DNA from: Alteromonas pelagimontana
GTDB taxonomy: Bacteria > Pseudomonadota > Gammaproteobacteria > Enterobacterales > Alteromonadaceae
Length of the DNA stretch: 64,000 bases
Assembly: GCF_002499975.2 (NCBI RefSeq)
Contig: NZ_CP052766.1
Coordinates: forward strand, 1,178,001-1,242,000
Direction of reading: 5' to 3'
Part shown: one piece after another, positions 18,603 to 29,506 of the stretch
How the letters are laid out: the number at the start of each line of letters is the position of its first letter
How positions within the stretch are numbered: position 1 is the stretch's first letter
Made by a program: the position numbers and the translations under genes
The notes under the pieces: model-generated
The model's input: only the letters and a program-made list of their open reading frames with translations
What the model was told of the DNA's origin: nothing
The model's database searches: none

Positions 18603-19472
18603 CTAGATGCCTCGCTTCTCTTTAATAAGTTCGTAAGCTGCCTGTATGTCCTGCGCTTTGCCCTTGGCAATTTCCAGCGCTTGTTGCGGCAGACCTTTTG
18701 AAATCAATTTATCCGGATGATGTTCAGCCATACGTTTACGGTAGGCTCTTTTTATCGTTTTATCATCGTCGGCAGCATTTACACCCAGAATTTGATAAGC
18801 ATCGTCCAAGGTTTGGGTGGCTGAATAAGATGATGTGCGCTGACGCTGCTGTCCTTGCCTGTCACCACGTTGGTGGCCCGAACCCTGCGCGTATTCCCGC
18901 TGACGAAAACGTATTTCCGCTTCATAGGCTGAAATGAGATAATCCAGATCCTGGCGTTTAAACCCAAGTGGACGGGCTACCTTTTCCAACACTTTATACT
19001 CTTGTGGAGAGATTTTTCCGTCGGCAAAGGCGGCTTGAATGAGAATCTCCAAAAACACCTGAAGAATATCGCGGCGTCCATGCGACGCTTCATAGAGACC
19101 TTTTAAAGTTTCCACAACCGGAAAATCATGCGACTTGCCTTCGCGAAACGCTTGCTGCGCTTCTTTTCTCGCATCGCCCGTTAAGCGCATATCATCCATT
19201 AGCGCAGTGGCAATCTGAATCTCTCTTTCTGTTACCTGGCCATCTGATTTTGCCAGATGTCCTAGTGAGGCAAACAGGCTATGGAAAAAAATTGCCTGTT
19301 GCTTTAACGCCGATTGATCAGTAAAAAATCGACCAAAGCCACCCAGTTGGCTAAAATCCTGCGAATACGCCCGGTCAAAAAAGTGACCGACAATGAGGCC
19401 TAAAATGGCACCAGGTATTTTTAGGAACATGAAACCAAAAAGAAAACCGAGGATTTTTCCCCAAAATCGCAT
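18603..19472 (-). CDS. djlA: Membrane-anchored DnaJ-like co-chaperone DjlA
   Basis: 289 residues: an N-terminal membrane segment rich in glycine (ILGFLFGFMFLKIPGAILGLIVGHFFD, a dimerising helix), a TerB-like helical domain (about 55-180, LGHLAKSDGQVTEREI and AFADGKISPQEY), a Gln/Arg-rich linker (about 195-215) and a C-terminal J domain with HPD in HHPDKL. It stimulates DnaK and is linked to envelope stress. It is divergent from lptD, the same neighbourhood as in E. coli. Confidence 0.96.
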   Translation of the reverse strand: MRFWGKILGFLFGFMFLKIPGAILGLIVGHFFDRAYSQDFSQLGGFGRFFTDQSALKQQAIFFHSLFASLGHLAKSDGQVTEREIQIATALMDDMRLTGDARKEAQQAFREGKSHDFPVVETLKGLYEASHGRRDILQVFLEILIQAAFADGKISPQEYKVLEKVARPLGFKRQDLDYLISAYEAEIRFRQREYAQGSGHQRGDRQGQQRQRTSSYSATQTLDDAYQILGVNAADDDKTIKRAYRKRMAEHHPDKLISKGLPQQALEIAKGKAQDIQAAYELIKEKRGI

Positions 19473-19937
19473 GTTGGAGTCTCCATAGAACGGATATGTG
19501 TTGCACTATACCTTTTGATAACCCGGCTGAGAAGCGACTGTGCTTATCAACTTTTTCCGCTGAAATTATTGATCCCACGACTTTTCGTTGCTCAGGCAAA
19601 GCCATATCAGGTGGCAGAACAAACAGATATAGTGCTAAGCCACGATTTTTAAAGGTGAGAATCCAGAAACGTTGTAAAAGGCACATTCGCCAGGGTTATT
19701 GTTGAAATTTCACCCAACCGTGAGGCGCGTTAAGGTCTTTTTCTAATTTTTTAGCGTTAGCGGTTGGTTATTGGGAAATAAGTGCTTAGAATTAACGCTT
19801 TACTATATCGCCTATAGCCGCCGTTTAGCGAGTAGAACATTAACCAGAACACAGTACTTTAATTTACATATTTACCTGCTTCGAAAGGTGTATGTACCCA
19901 AGACTGTTACGCAACACAACAGGCCCTTCACCATCGC
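19473..19937. other. Divergent intergenic region djlA / lptD
   Basis: About 465 nt holding the promoters of djlA (minus) and lptD (plus). I found no convincing sigma-E site, tRNA, repeat or small gene; a 103-codon minus-strand frame reaching into djlA is a shadow. Confidence 0.6.
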
Positions 19938-22184
19938 ATGAAAAAGACCTGCGCATCCTTTTTGGTCCTTGCATTGAGCTGGCAATACGCTCAAGCGCAA
20001 CAGGCACAGACTGCTGAAAATTCTGACACCGGTAACGCCATGGGTTTTTGTTCAGTTGCGCCAGTACGGTTTTCCAGCACTAAGCTTATGCCTGCTGGTC
20101 AGGTGAAGGTTGAAGCTGATCGCGCTGAAATTATTGAGAAACGGGTAGCCTCTTTTGTCGGTAATGTGGATATTATCTCTGATCGCGCCACCATTCAGGC
20201 GCGACAAGCGGAAGTAAAAGATAACGGTCGCCAGTTACATGCGCAAGGCGACGTAGTGTATCAGGACGAACAAATGCGGGTTAGCAGTGATTCCGTTGAC
20301 GTCAATTCGCTGGCCCAAACCCTGGATATGGAAAATACACAGTACCAATTAAACGGCTCAAACGGACATGGGACAGCTGAAAGTATTAATCTGAGTAGTG
20401 AGGCAGGCGCCATTCTTGATGGCGTGAGTTTTACTACCTGTCCACCAGGTGAAGAAGATTGGATGATTCGCGCCTCTGAAATCAGCGTTCGTCGCGGAAC
20501 CTTTTGGGGTCAGGCAAAGCATACCCGTTTCTATGTCGGCGACGTGCCCGTTTTTTATCTGCCCTATTTTGCATTTCCTATCAGTAATCAGCGACAAACA
20601 GGGCTGCTGTTTCCCGAACTGACCAGTTCCAGTACAACCGGCGTCGATTTTACCCAACCGTTTTATTGGAATATGGCGCCCAACTACGATATGACTATTG
20701 CGCCACGTTACATGACAAAGCGCGGCGTACAACTGCAAACGGAATTCCGCTACTTGACGCAAAGCAGCTATAGCCAGATTGATGTTGAATATTTGCCAAA
20801 CGACAACGATATGGCCGCGGACACCGACCGGTATTTTTATCGACTGGTACACGAAGGCGAGCTAAATGAAAGCTGGTTGATGAACGTTGAGCTTAACGGC
20901 ATCAGTGATGACAATTACTTTGTGGATTTAGGGTCTGAATTTTATAATCGTGCCGATACCCACCTCTCTCGTACCGCGGGGCTGAATTATTTTTCTGATA
21001 ATTTGCTGTTTAACGTTAATGTGCGAGATTTTGTCACGATTGGCGATCAGCAATCTGCCTATCGTGCACTGCCTGAAGCGCAGCTAAATTACGTAAAGAA
21101 GCTGGGAAGTTTACTGCAGTTTAAACTGGATTCTGAACTCGCTTATTTTGACACCTCCGAAAGCGAACAGCCTACAGCAGTCCGTTGGCACGTTGCTCCT
21201 ACCATTGCCATACCTTACCAACGACATTGGGGTGAGTTAACGGCCGAAGCCTCTTTGCTGAATACCTATTATCAACAGGATAATATCGAAGGTACTGAAC
21301 TTGAAGAGGAAGTGAACCGGACTCTGGGACAGGCAAGGCTTTTCGGTGCACTTTATTTTGAGCGGGATGAAGCCTGGTTTGATGACAATATGCGCATGAC
21401 CTTGGAACCCAAAATCCAATATTTATATACTTCCTATGAAGACCAGTCGAATATCGGGATGTACGATTCAACGCCGTTGCTTATTGATGTTGAAGGCTTA
21501 TTCCGCGGGCAGGAATTTACGGGCCTTGACCGTATCAGTGATAATAACCAAATCACCCTGGGCGTCACTTCCCGTACGATTGATAGTGCCAATAGGGAAC
21601 GATTTGTTATAAGTTTGGGTCAGATATTCTACCTTGAGAGAAATCGGGTTATTGCGGCAAGTAAGGAAGTCGACCGTTCGGCGTTGGCAGCCGAGTTCAA
21701 TTGGCGGATGAACGACCGTTGGTATTTCCATAGCGATGTGCAGGTGACAACACAGACAGATAAAGTGGAACGAAGCAGCGTAACCTTGGAATATCGTAAA
21801 AATCAAGACAGCCTGGTTCAGCTTACTCATCGTTATGTGCGGGAACTGTCAGGCGAAACGATTGACCAAGTAGGGTTATCTGCAAGTTGGCCCATTTCGA
21901 AAAACTGGCAGTGGGTTGGCAGAACCTATCGGGATATCGAACGCAATCGAAGTGTTGAATCTTACTTTGGGTTGCAGTATGAGTCCTGCTGCTGGGCAAT
22001 TCAGGTTATCGCCCAGCGCCATCTTAGCAACCGGTACACCGCAGCAGGCCTGCAGTCGACGGATGATTATGATTCAGGCGTAGCATTACAATTTATATTC
22101 AAAGGAATTGGCTCAAGCCGTTCTAGCCGCCGCATGCTGGAAGATGGTATGTTTGGCTACCGGCAGCCTTATAGTTTAAATTAG
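19938..22184 (+). CDS. lptD: LPS-assembly protein LptD
   Basis: Outer-membrane translocon that inserts lipopolysaccharide together with LptE. 748 residues: signal peptide (about 1-20), an OstA/LptA-like periplasmic beta-jellyroll (about 50-200, VKVEADRAEIIEKRVASF), then a large beta-barrel. The cysteines expected for the two interdomain disulfides are present: FCSVAP near the N-terminus, FTTCPPGEEDW, and the adjacent pair in ESCCWAIQ near the C-terminus. It starts the lptD-surA-pdxA-rsmA-apaG-apaH cluster; SurA, 60 nt downstream, is its chaperone. Confidence 0.97.
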   Translation: MKKTCASFLVLALSWQYAQAQQAQTAENSDTGNAMGFCSVAPVRFSSTKLMPAGQVKVEADRAEIIEKRVASFVGNVDIISDRATIQARQAEVKDNGRQLHAQGDVVYQDEQMRVSSDSVDVNSLAQTLDMENTQYQLNGSNGHGTAESINLSSEAGAILDGVSFTTCPPGEEDWMIRASEISVRRGTFWGQAKHTRFYVGDVPVFYLPYFAFPISNQRQTGLLFPELTSSSTTGVDFTQPFYWNMAPNYDMTIAPRYMTKRGVQLQTEFRYLTQSSYSQIDVEYLPNDNDMAADTDRYFYRLVHEGELNESWLMNVELNGISDDNYFVDLGSEFYNRADTHLSRTAGLNYFSDNLLFNVNVRDFVTIGDQQSAYRALPEAQLNYVKKLGSLLQFKLDSELAYFDTSESEQPTAVRWHVAPTIAIPYQRHWGELTAEASLLNTYYQQDNIEGTELEEEVNRTLGQARLFGALYFERDEAWFDDNMRMTLEPKIQYLYTSYEDQSNIGMYDSTPLLIDVEGLFRGQEFTGLDRISDNNQITLGVTSRTIDSANRERFVISLGQIFYLERNRVIAASKEVDRSALAAEFNWRMNDRWYFHSDVQVTTQTDKVERSSVTLEYRKNQDSLVQLTHRYVRELSGETIDQVGLSASWPISKNWQWVGRTYRDIERNRSVESYFGLQYESCCWAIQVIAQRHLSNRYTAAGLQSTDDYDSGVALQFIFKGIGSSRSSRRMLEDGMFGYRQPYSLN

Positions 22185-22243
22185 CGTATTGCGCCTGTTT
22201 TGGTGAACAACGCGCACAGAATTAATCAAAAAAAAGAGAGATT

Positions 22244-23524
22244 ATGAAGTTCATTATCCGGGCCATCTGTTTAAGTGCCCTTTTATCTTTTACGAGTTGG
22301 GCGCAACAAGTTCCTCTAGACCGCGTGGCGGTGATTGTTGATCAGGGTGTTATTCTGGAAAGTGAAATCCAGGCTCTGATCGACGAAGTTAAGCGTAATG
22401 CTGAGACAAACGATCAATCGCTTCCTTCTGATCGTGCACTTCGTACGCAAGCGATTGAACGCTTGATACTGAAAAGTCTGCAAATGCAGATGGCTGAGCG
22501 CATGGGCATACAGGTTAGCGATCCGCAACTGGAGCAAACTATCGCGAATATTGCCGCTAGTCAGGATGCTTCCGTCGCAGACTTACGTCAGGAATTAGCG
22601 AGAGAAGGCGTAAGTTACGATGACTATCGTGAAGATGTGCGTGAAGAGCTTATTGTGGGAGAAGTTCGCCGCGCGAACGTACGCCGCCGAATTTACATCA
22701 CGCCTCAGGAGATCGAAAGCCTGGTTAAGCTCATGGACGAACAAGGTGCAGAACAGGCTGAGTATGATTTAGGTCATATTCTGATAGGTCTTCCTTCTGA
22801 ACCCACCGACGCCGACGTTGCTGATGCCCGCGACCGCGCAGATAAAGTTATTGAATTACTAAAAGGCGGCTCCGATTTTGCCAAAATCGCCATTGCCTCT
22901 TCCTCCGGCTCTGAAGCTCTTGAAGGTGGAGATATGGGCTGGTTGAACATTAATTCCATGCCCACTCTTTTTGCTGAAGCAGTACAAGGTAAAGAGAAAG
23001 GTGAGTTAATTGGCCCTATTCGTAGCGGTGCTGGGTTTCATATACTAAAAATTCAAGATACCCGCGGCATTGAAAAAGTCACCATAGAAGAAGTTAATGC
23101 ACGTCATATTCTTATTAAACCGTCCATCATCCTAAGTGAAGATAAAGCTAAGAAAATGCTGGAAGACTTCAAGAAACAGATTGATGCCGGAGAGGCTAAG
23201 TTTGCTGATTTGGCGAAAGAACATTCTGAAGATCCCGGCTCTGCATTGAAGGGTGGAGAGTTAGGTTGGGCGGATCCGAACCTCTATGTTCCTGCATTTA
23301 AAAATGCACTAGCGCAGCTTCAGCCCAATGAATACAGTGCACCTATACGTTCGACTCACGGTTGGCATCTTATCCAGCTGTTAGACCGGCGGTTCGACGA
23401 TGCGACTGAAAAGAAAAAAGAAGATAAAGCGTCTCAGTTGCTCTTTAACCGTAAGTTTCAAGAAGAGACCGAAACCTGGCTGCGAGAAATGCGCGACGCT
23501 GCCTATATAGAAGTACTGGAATAA
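22244..23524 (+). CDS. surA: Periplasmic chaperone / peptidyl-prolyl isomerase SurA
   Basis: Escorts outer-membrane proteins to the BAM complex. 426 residues with a signal peptide ending SWAQQ, an N-terminal chaperone domain (PLDRVAVIVDQGVILESEI), two parvulin domains (about 170-270 and 280-385; each with a histidine motif such as LGHILIG or ARHILIK and a GG-W core such as GGDMGWL and GGELGWAD) and a C-terminal helix. A purine-rich AAGAGAG precedes the ATG. Confidence 0.97.
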   Translation: MKFIIRAICLSALLSFTSWAQQVPLDRVAVIVDQGVILESEIQALIDEVKRNAETNDQSLPSDRALRTQAIERLILKSLQMQMAERMGIQVSDPQLEQTIANIAASQDASVADLRQELAREGVSYDDYREDVREELIVGEVRRANVRRRIYITPQEIESLVKLMDEQGAEQAEYDLGHILIGLPSEPTDADVADARDRADKVIELLKGGSDFAKIAIASSSGSEALEGGDMGWLNINSMPTLFAEAVQGKEKGELIGPIRSGAGFHILKIQDTRGIEKVTIEEVNARHILIKPSIILSEDKAKKMLEDFKKQIDAGEAKFADLAKEHSEDPGSALKGGELGWADPNLYVPAFKNALAQLQPNEYSAPIRSTHGWHLIQLLDRRFDDATEKKKEDKASQLLFNRKFQEETETWLREMRDAAYIEVLE

Positions 23525-23546
23525 CTGACTGAACGGGCAAGTGTAA

Positions 23547-24530
23547 ATGACTCCACTGAGAATAGCCGTTACGCCCGGTGAACCTGCGGGTATCGGGCCG
23601 GATCTTATTATTACCCTTGCGCAGGAGCAGTGGGATGCGCAGCTCGTTGTGTTTGCTGATGCAGATGTAATGCGAACGCGAGCCAGGCAGCTTGGCCTGC
23701 CGCTGACGCTTATTCCTTTTAGCGTCGATAATCCGCAGATACAGCAGCCGGGTGAACTGTATATCCAACAAGTAAATGCGATTGTGGATGTGGTACCCGG
23801 CGAGCTTAATAGCGACAATGGCCGTTATGTTGTGGAAACATTGCGTTTGGCCTGTCAGGCAAATATGGACGCCACTTTTGCCGCGGTCGTTACCGGGCCT
23901 GTACACAAAGGAATAATAAATAAATCAGGAGTGTCATTTAGCGGTCATACCGAATTTTTTGCACATCAGTCGAATACAATTGATGTAGTGATGTTATTGG
24001 CCACGGAAGGGCTGAATGTGGCGCTGGCGACTACCCATATTCCGCTTGAATATGTTTCAAGAGCCATCACGCCTGAACGCCTTCATAAAGTCATCCATAT
24101 TATCAATACGGACCTGAAGTTAAAATTCGGTATCGCTGAGCCTCATATCTTCGTTTGTGGCTTAAATCCACACGCGGGTGAAGGAGGACACATTGGCAAA
24201 GAAGAAATTGAAACCATTATTCCGGCGCTGGATGCATTGCGCGAAGAAGGGATTCAAATAACAGGCCCGTTACCGGCTGATACCATATTCCAGCCAAAAT
24301 ATCTGAAAGACGCAGATGTAGTGCTGGCTATGTATCACGATCAAGGGTTACCCGTATTAAAATACAAAGGCTTTGGTGCTGCTGTAAACATTACGCTTGG
24401 GCTACCGTTTATCCGTACTTCTGTTGACCACGGCACAGCCGTTGAGCTTGCCGGCACCGGCGAAGCAGACGCAGGAAGTTTTCGTAAAGCCTTACAAAAA
24501 GCCATAGAATTAGCGAATCGCCATCAATGA
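23547..24530 (+). CDS. pdxA: 4-hydroxythreonine-4-phosphate dehydrogenase PdxA
   Basis: NAD-dependent step of pyridoxal phosphate synthesis, supplying the substrate that PdxJ joins to deoxyxylulose phosphate. 327 residues. It shows [16 protein letters not shown] at the start, [18 protein letters not shown] (metal-binding His), NPHAGEGG and [14 protein letters not shown] (second His). The stop codon overlaps the rsmA start by 4 nt. Confidence 0.98.
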   Translation: MTPLRIAVTPGEPAGIGPDLIITLAQEQWDAQLVVFADADVMRTRARQLGLPLTLIPFSVDNPQIQQPGELYIQQVNAIVDVVPGELNSDNGRYVVETLRLACQANMDATFAAVVTGPVHKGIINKSGVSFSGHTEFFAHQSNTIDVVMLLATEGLNVALATTHIPLEYVSRAITPERLHKVIHIINTDLKLKFGIAEPHIFVCGLNPHAGEGGHIGKEEIETIIPALDALREEGIQITGPLPADTIFQPKYLKDADVVLAMYHDQGLPVLKYKGFGAAVNITLGLPFIRTSVDHGTAVELAGTGEADAGSFRKALQKAIELANRHQ

Positions 24531-25360
24531 GTAAAACACATTTAGGTCATACCGCCCGTAAACGGTTTGGCCAGAACTTTCTCCATGACGAGTATGTCAT
24601 TGATAAAATCGTCAGCGCTATCAATCCAACAAACGAACAGAATTTAGTGGAAATCGGCCCTGGCCTTGGCGCGTTAACCGATCCTGTTTGCGAGCGCATT
24701 GATAAACTCACTGTCATTGAGCTGGATAGAGATTTAGCAAAGCGGTTGCGTCACCACCCTTTCAATGCTGAGAAATTGACGGTCATTGAGCAAGATGCGC
24801 TTGCACTGGATTTCTCTTCTCTCAAAGAGCATCTGCCGCATCCACAAAAACCGTTACGGGTGTTTGGCAATTTACCCTATAATATTTCCACGCCGCTGAT
24901 GTTTCATCTTTTTACATTTTCGAATCTCATCAGCGATATGCATTTTATGCTGCAAAAGGAAGTGGTAAACCGGCTTGCTGCAGTACCGGGAAACAAGAAC
25001 TTTGGCCGCCTTTCGGTAATGGCGCAGTATTATTGCTCTGTCATTCCAGTGCTAAGCGTGCCGCCTGATGCTTTTAAACCGCCTCCCAAAGTAGACTCTG
25101 CGGTAGTGCGTCTGGTACCCCATGCAAGCCCGCCGGTAGAGGTAGCTTCCGCTCATACTTTGGAACGAGTATGTGCCATGGCGTTTAACCAGCGGCGTAA
25201 AACTATCCGCAACAGCCTCAAAGATTGCATGACAGAAGCGCAGATCTCTTTGCTGGGATTGGATCCCACTGCTCGCGCAGAAACACTTTCTTTAGCAGAT
25301 TTTGCGAGTATTGCTAATGTGGTATACGAACAGGAAAATCTTCAAAATCCCGATGAATGA
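24527..25360 (+). CDS. rsmA: 16S rRNA (adenine-1518/1519-N6)-dimethyltransferase RsmA (KsgA)
   Basis: Dimethylates two adjacent adenines in helix 45 during 30S assembly. 277 residues. Class I SAM motifs: [11 protein letters not shown] at the start, [11 protein letters not shown], the catalytic NLPYNIST (NLPY) and the C-terminal [12 protein letters not shown]. The start overlaps pdxA by 4 nt and the stop overlaps apaG by 8 nt, so the cluster is tightly coupled. Confidence 0.98.
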   Translation: MSKTHLGHTARKRFGQNFLHDEYVIDKIVSAINPTNEQNLVEIGPGLGALTDPVCERIDKLTVIELDRDLAKRLRHHPFNAEKLTVIEQDALALDFSSLKEHLPHPQKPLRVFGNLPYNISTPLMFHLFTFSNLISDMHFMLQKEVVNRLAAVPGNKNFGRLSVMAQYYCSVIPVLSVPPDAFKPPPKVDSAVVRLVPHASPPVEVASAHTLERVCAMAFNQRRKTIRNSLKDCMTEAQISLLGLDPTARAETLSLADFASIANVVYEQENLQNPDE

Positions 25361-25727
25361 TCCCGCAATCGCAATTAATGTTAGCACTCGGTATTTAGCA
25401 AATCATCCCCTTGATGAACCAGATAAGTACCCTTTTGCGTATCAAATTACAATTGTAAATAATTCTAATGAAACGGTGCAGTTGATAAACCGGTGTTGGT
25501 TGATCACAGATGGCAACGGCAAAACTTCGGAAGTACAAGGTAGTGGAGTGGTAGGTAAACAACCGACTCTGGCGCCCGGCGAAGATTTTCAGTATTCCAG
25601 TGGTGCCATCATTGATACGCCGGTTGGCAGTATGCAAGGTTTCTATGAGATGAAAAAAGCGGATGGCAGTATGTTTAAAGTAAACATCAACGTATTTCGT
25701 CTTGCGGTTCCACACGCCGTTAACTGA
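25353..25727 (+). CDS. apaG: ApaG domain protein
   Basis: A 124-residue beta-sandwich (fibronectin-like) protein of the ApaG family, connected to Co2+/Mg2+ homeostasis in Salmonella but biochemically unclear. It has [50 protein letters not shown] and [10 protein letters not shown] start it at the ATG at 25353 (MNDPAIAI), since the longer frame would read into rsmA with no support; it then overlaps the rsmA stop by 8 nt, the usual arrangement. Confidence 0.95.
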   Translation: MNDPAIAINVSTRYLANHPLDEPDKYPFAYQITIVNNSNETVQLINRCWLITDGNGKTSEVQGSGVVGKQPTLAPGEDFQYSSGAIIDTPVGSMQGFYEMKKADGSMFKVNINVFRLAVPHAVN

Positions 25728-25762
25728 TCCTCTTCCATTCATTCCCCTACGCAGGAGCTTTT

Positions 25763-26584
25763 ATGCCAGAATCGCAAACTTTGGTTGTTGGTGACATCCA
25801 AGGCTGCTATACCGGACTGATGAGATTGCTTGAAAAAGCAAATTTTGATCCAAAACGGGATCGTCTCTATGCCGTAGGAGATCTGGTAGCAAGGGGTGAA
25901 GATTCGCTGGAAACGGTCAAGTATCTGATGGAACTGGGGGATCGCTTTGCCAGCGTGCAGGGCAACCATGACCTGCATCTTCTTGCCGTTGCTCTGGGTA
26001 TTAAGAATAGCAAAAAGAAAGATAAGCTTGGCCCGCTATTATCGAGTAAAATATTGCCAGACATCATCGATTGGTTTCGCCAGTTTCCGCTGGCGCTAGC
26101 TATTGATGACAATCACACTTTGGTACACGCTGGCCTTTACCCCGGATGGTCGACCTCCCGCCTTCTTGCCTATAGTGGTGAAGTGAGCCAAGTGCTCCAA
26201 GCTTCCAACTGGAAGAATCTGTTAAGCGATATGTATGGGTCCAGCCCCCGTAAGTGGAAAGATGAGCTCACTGGCACCAAGCGCTTACGCTTTATCATCA
26301 ACGCTGCCACACGAATGCGTTTTTTAACCGACGATAGAAAGCTTGATTTTGATTCTAAGGGTACGCCAGAAGAAACAAACAAAAGTTTAAAGCCATGGTT
26401 TGCTATTGAAAATCCGCACCTGCAAACAGACGAAAAGATTATTTTCGGCCACTGGGCTGCGTTAAACGGCAAAACGCAATCGTCGCAGTTTATTGCACTG
26501 GATACCGGCTATGTGTGGGGCCAAACTATGACAGCACTGCGGTTAGAAGACAATGCCATTATTAAAGTAGAAGCAAAGGGTTAG
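25763..26584 (+). CDS. apaH: Symmetrical diadenosine tetraphosphatase ApaH
   Basis: Hydrolyses Ap4A to two ADP and removes Np4 caps from RNA. 273 residues of calcineurin-type phosphoesterase: VGDIQGCYTGL (GDxxG), YAVGDLVARGEDS (GDxVxRG), VQGNHDLHLLA (GNHD) and VHAGLYPGW. It closes the lptD cluster and has a good AGGAG before the ATG. The family usually has a methionine-linked second half, seen here as FIINAATRMRFL. Confidence 0.97.
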   Translation: MPESQTLVVGDIQGCYTGLMRLLEKANFDPKRDRLYAVGDLVARGEDSLETVKYLMELGDRFASVQGNHDLHLLAVALGIKNSKKKDKLGPLLSSKILPDIIDWFRQFPLALAIDDNHTLVHAGLYPGWSTSRLLAYSGEVSQVLQASNWKNLLSDMYGSSPRKWKDELTGTKRLRFIINAATRMRFLTDDRKLDFDSKGTPEETNKSLKPWFAIENPHLQTDEKIIFGHWAALNGKTQSSQFIALDTGYVWGQTMTALRLEDNAIIKVEAKG

Positions 26585-26878
26585 CGCCCTTTTTCTCGCG
26601 ATAACTCCGCATCGATATAAGTTAGGTAATGTTGGCCTCCTGCTCTCCTTCCCATGTCGTCTTGGTGTCTATATTCTGCTCGACATGGTAAAAAAGTATG
26701 CACTCTTACACTAAAGTATCGCCTCACATTGACGATAAAATGTATTAGTGGTTGTATACTCATTCACTTACAAGAGCTATTTTCTTTAATTCAAATGTGG
26801 TTCTGGTAAATTTTGCCAGAATTCGTAGATTATTTTTTATACCCATAAGAATAAAAATCATAAAAATCAGGAGTTTCG

Positions 26879-28903
26879 ATGAAAGTTACGGTGGCAATGC
26901 GCATTATCGGTGGGTTTCTTACCATCAGCCTTCTATTGATTATTATCAGTATTTCGTCTCTTTACAATCTGAACTCTGTGGGCTCTGCCACCGATGAGGT
27001 TAATAAGCTAGCCATTCCCACGTTATCGGGTAGTAATGCTTTAAAAGCGAATTTTTTGAATATGGGCCGTTTAACGTTTGAAGCCTATATTGAAGAAGAC
27101 TTGCAAGGTTTAGAAGCGAAACAAGCAAGCTTTAACCAGAGCAAAAGCAACTTTGAGCAGGAATATAATAACCTTGAGCAAGTGGTAACTGACGACGAAG
27201 AATTACAGAAAAAGTTAGCTAACGTAAAAGCAGCGTACGAGCAGTATGTTGCGAATGTTGACGATATGTATGCCAGTCACCGCAACTATATGCAGATGCG
27301 TAACACCATTCAAGCTCGATTAGGCGTTGCAGAAGACAGCGCCGATGATGCCTCTACCTATTTACTTGATTTTTCCGATTTGGATGCCGTTCAAACCAAT
27401 CCTGCGCTGCAAGAAGCTGCTGCAGTTGGAAGCAAATTGGAAACCTCGCTACTCTCTTTACTCACAGTTTCTTCCGAATACATTAAAACGCAAACCATGG
27501 TCCGTGCGCAGACGCTGGGCAACGAAGTAGATTTGGTTGTCGCTAATGTCGCCGAGCAACTTTCTAACATGTTAAGAGTTGCCAATAATCAAGATACCTC
27601 AGGCACTTTGGAAGATATAAACGGATTAGTCGGTGAAGCATTAAATGCTATTACCGCCGTGGATGGAGTTAAGCAACTACATGTTGAACGTCTCGGGTTT
27701 CGGAATGCTTCTGAGCAGGCGCTTAATCGTTCTGATGAAAACATTAAAGAAGCCGTGATTGACTTGGAAGCGCTTTTGCAACTGGCTAACCAGCGCGCCA
27801 ATGATATCGACAATCAGGTAAGTGAGAAAGTATCTACAGGCAACATGGTGGTAATTGTTGTGGTATTGGTTTCGCTGGCAATTGCAGCAGGTATTGGTTA
27901 TTTCACTGTTATTGCTATTACTCGTCCACTTAATCGCGTAAATCAATTATTAAACGTAGCATCATCTGGCGATCTGACGCACCGTTTAGATGATTCAGCC
28001 GCCGATGAGTTTGGTCAATTAGCGCGTAACTGCAATAAGTTAATTGGTAACCTGAAATCGCTTATTACCGGAATTAATACACGGGCCGAGCAGCTGGCCG
28101 CCGCTTCAGAACAAACGTCTACGGTTACTGCACAAACCACGCATTCTATTCAGGATCAGAAGTCGCAAATTGCTCAGGTGGCGACTGCCACTACAGAAAT
28201 GCATTCCACCTCACAACTGGTTATGCATAATGCAGAAGATACACTTAACCAAATTCGACACGCTGATGCTGAGGCGAAAAACGTTCGTCAAATCTCTATT
28301 GAAAACAGAAATACCATTGAAGTGTTGGCCAGAGATGTTGAAGAAGCCGCTATGGTTATTAACAAGCTTCATCAAGACAGCGCCAGTATCGGCGGGATCC
28401 TGGATGTTATTCGCGGCGTAGCGGATCAAACCAATCTGTTAGCACTGAACGCTGCTATTGAAGCTGCGCGCGCAGGGGAACAAGGCCGGGGATTTGCCGT
28501 AGTAGCCGACGAAGTAAGAACGCTGGCTAGTCGTACGCAGCAGTCGACCCAGGAAATCAATGCGATGATCGAAGTGTTGCAAGCGGGTGCAGAAAAAGCG
28601 GTATCGGTAATGAATCAAGGGAAGGATCAGACGGCGTTATGTGTTGCACAGACAGAAAAAGCTACGGAAGCTTTAGATATTATTTCTGAAGCCGTGCATA
28701 AAGCGCACGATGTCAGCTCGCAAATTGAACAGTCAGCACGAGAGCAAAATACGGTGTCTCAGGAAATAAGTGAAAAGCTCGAAACAATTGTGGGCATCGC
28801 GGAAGAAACCACCTCGGGCGCGCAACAGACTTCAGATTCTAGCCAGGAAGTGGCTCGATTAGCAGAAGAACTGCAGCAGTCTATTCGTCAATTTAAAGTG
28901 TAG
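26879..28903 (+). CDS. Methyl-accepting chemotaxis protein
   Basis: 674-residue chemoreceptor. A membrane helix (about 8-28), a long periplasmic helical sensor region (about 30-320), a second membrane helix (about 323-345, [19 protein letters not shown]), a HAMP domain, and a cytoplasmic signalling domain. The hairpin tip reads [21 protein letters not shown], then [15 protein letters not shown], the CheA/CheW contact. No C-terminal pentapeptide for CheR tethering is present. No other chemotaxis gene is adjacent, so it is an orphan receptor. Ligand unknown. Confidence 0.96.
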   Translation: MKVTVAMRIIGGFLTISLLLIIISISSLYNLNSVGSATDEVNKLAIPTLSGSNALKANFLNMGRLTFEAYIEEDLQGLEAKQASFNQSKSNFEQEYNNLEQVVTDDEELQKKLANVKAAYEQYVANVDDMYASHRNYMQMRNTIQARLGVAEDSADDASTYLLDFSDLDAVQTNPALQEAAAVGSKLETSLLSLLTVSSEYIKTQTMVRAQTLGNEVDLVVANVAEQLSNMLRVANNQDTSGTLEDINGLVGEALNAITAVDGVKQLHVERLGFRNASEQALNRSDENIKEAVIDLEALLQLANQRANDIDNQVSEKVSTGNMVVIVVVLVSLAIAAGIGYFTVIAITRPLNRVNQLLNVASSGDLTHRLDDSAADEFGQLARNCNKLIGNLKSLITGINTRAEQLAAASEQTSTVTAQTTHSIQDQKSQIAQVATATTEMHSTSQLVMHNAEDTLNQIRHADAEAKNVRQISIENRNTIEVLARDVEEAAMVINKLHQDSASIGGILDVIRGVADQTNLLALNAAIEAARAGEQGRGFAVVADEVRTLASRTQQSTQEINAMIEVLQAGAEKAVSVMNQGKDQTALCVAQTEKATEALDIISEAVHKAHDVSSQIEQSAREQNTVSQEISEKLETIVGIAEETTSGAQQTSDSSQEVARLAEELQQSIRQFKV

Positions 28904-28920
28904 TAACCTGCTCTTTAGCT

Positions 28921-28946
28921 AAACCGGGCTCTGCCCGGTTTTTTTA
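28921..28946 (+). terminator. Rho-independent terminator after the chemoreceptor gene
   Basis: AACCGGGC, loop TCT, GCCCGGTT followed by seven T, 18 nt past the stop codon. Confidence 0.92.
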
Positions 28947-28996
28947 TGGTCATTAATCCAGGCATTTCATCCTCACGTACTAAATTAAAACTAATA

Positions 28997-29012
28997 TTAG
29001 TCCGCTTTGACG
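28997..29012. repeat. Decayed half of the palindromic repeat family
   Basis: TTAGTCCGCTTTGACG resembles the left arm of the 39613 element (TTAGCCCGCCTTGATG), but the complementary arm is not visible. It lies in the gap before the DUF2945 gene. Confidence 0.4.
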
Positions 29013-29135
29013 TGTGCTCACGAGAATTTTTCATCTTTTGACAATTCAATTTTGTGAAGGTTTATTAGGGCTAAATTGAACGCATTAGGCGCAGCTCAAT
29101 AGTTGAAAAATTGGCGAAGGTAGAGGAGAGTTAAA

Positions 29136-29357
29136 ATGAGCAAAGCTTATCAAAAGAACGCCAAAGTGAAATGGGCATGGGGTCAAGGAGAAGGAACCGG
29201 CTTTATCCATGAGGTGTACCAAGAGCGAGTCACTAAAACCCTTAAAGGGAGTGAGGTTACTCGCAACGCAAGTTCAGATAATCCGGCATATCTTATTGAG
29301 CAGGAAGACGGGAGCAAGATTTTAAAAAGCCATTCCGAACTAAGTACGTGCAATTGA
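29136..29357 (+). CDS. DUF2945 / HVA1-type TUDOR-like small protein
   Basis: A 73-residue cytoplasmic protein. The order YQKNAKVKWAWGQGEGTGFIHEVY (broken: KVKWAWGQGEGTG), VTRNASSDNPAYLIEQEDGSK and LKSHSEL matches the DUF2945 (hypervirulence-associated, TUDOR-like) family of small beta-barrel proteins, whose biochemical role is unknown. AGGAGAG lies 8 nt upstream of the ATG. The gene is monocistronic, between a chemoreceptor and a diguanylate cyclase. Confidence 0.85.
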   Translation: MSKAYQKNAKVKWAWGQGEGTGFIHEVYQERVTKTLKGSEVTRNASSDNPAYLIEQEDGSKILKSHSELSTCN

Positions 29358-29506
29358 TTTCCGGCTCGCTTTTGTTTAAGCCCAAAGCAGCGAAGTTAAG
29401 ATCTGGCTATCTGCCAAACATTACTGCATCTCACCAGAACCCATATATAATTACTCATACCGTCACCCTTTAGGGTTCGCCCACGATGAGTGTATGACGA
29501 TTGGCT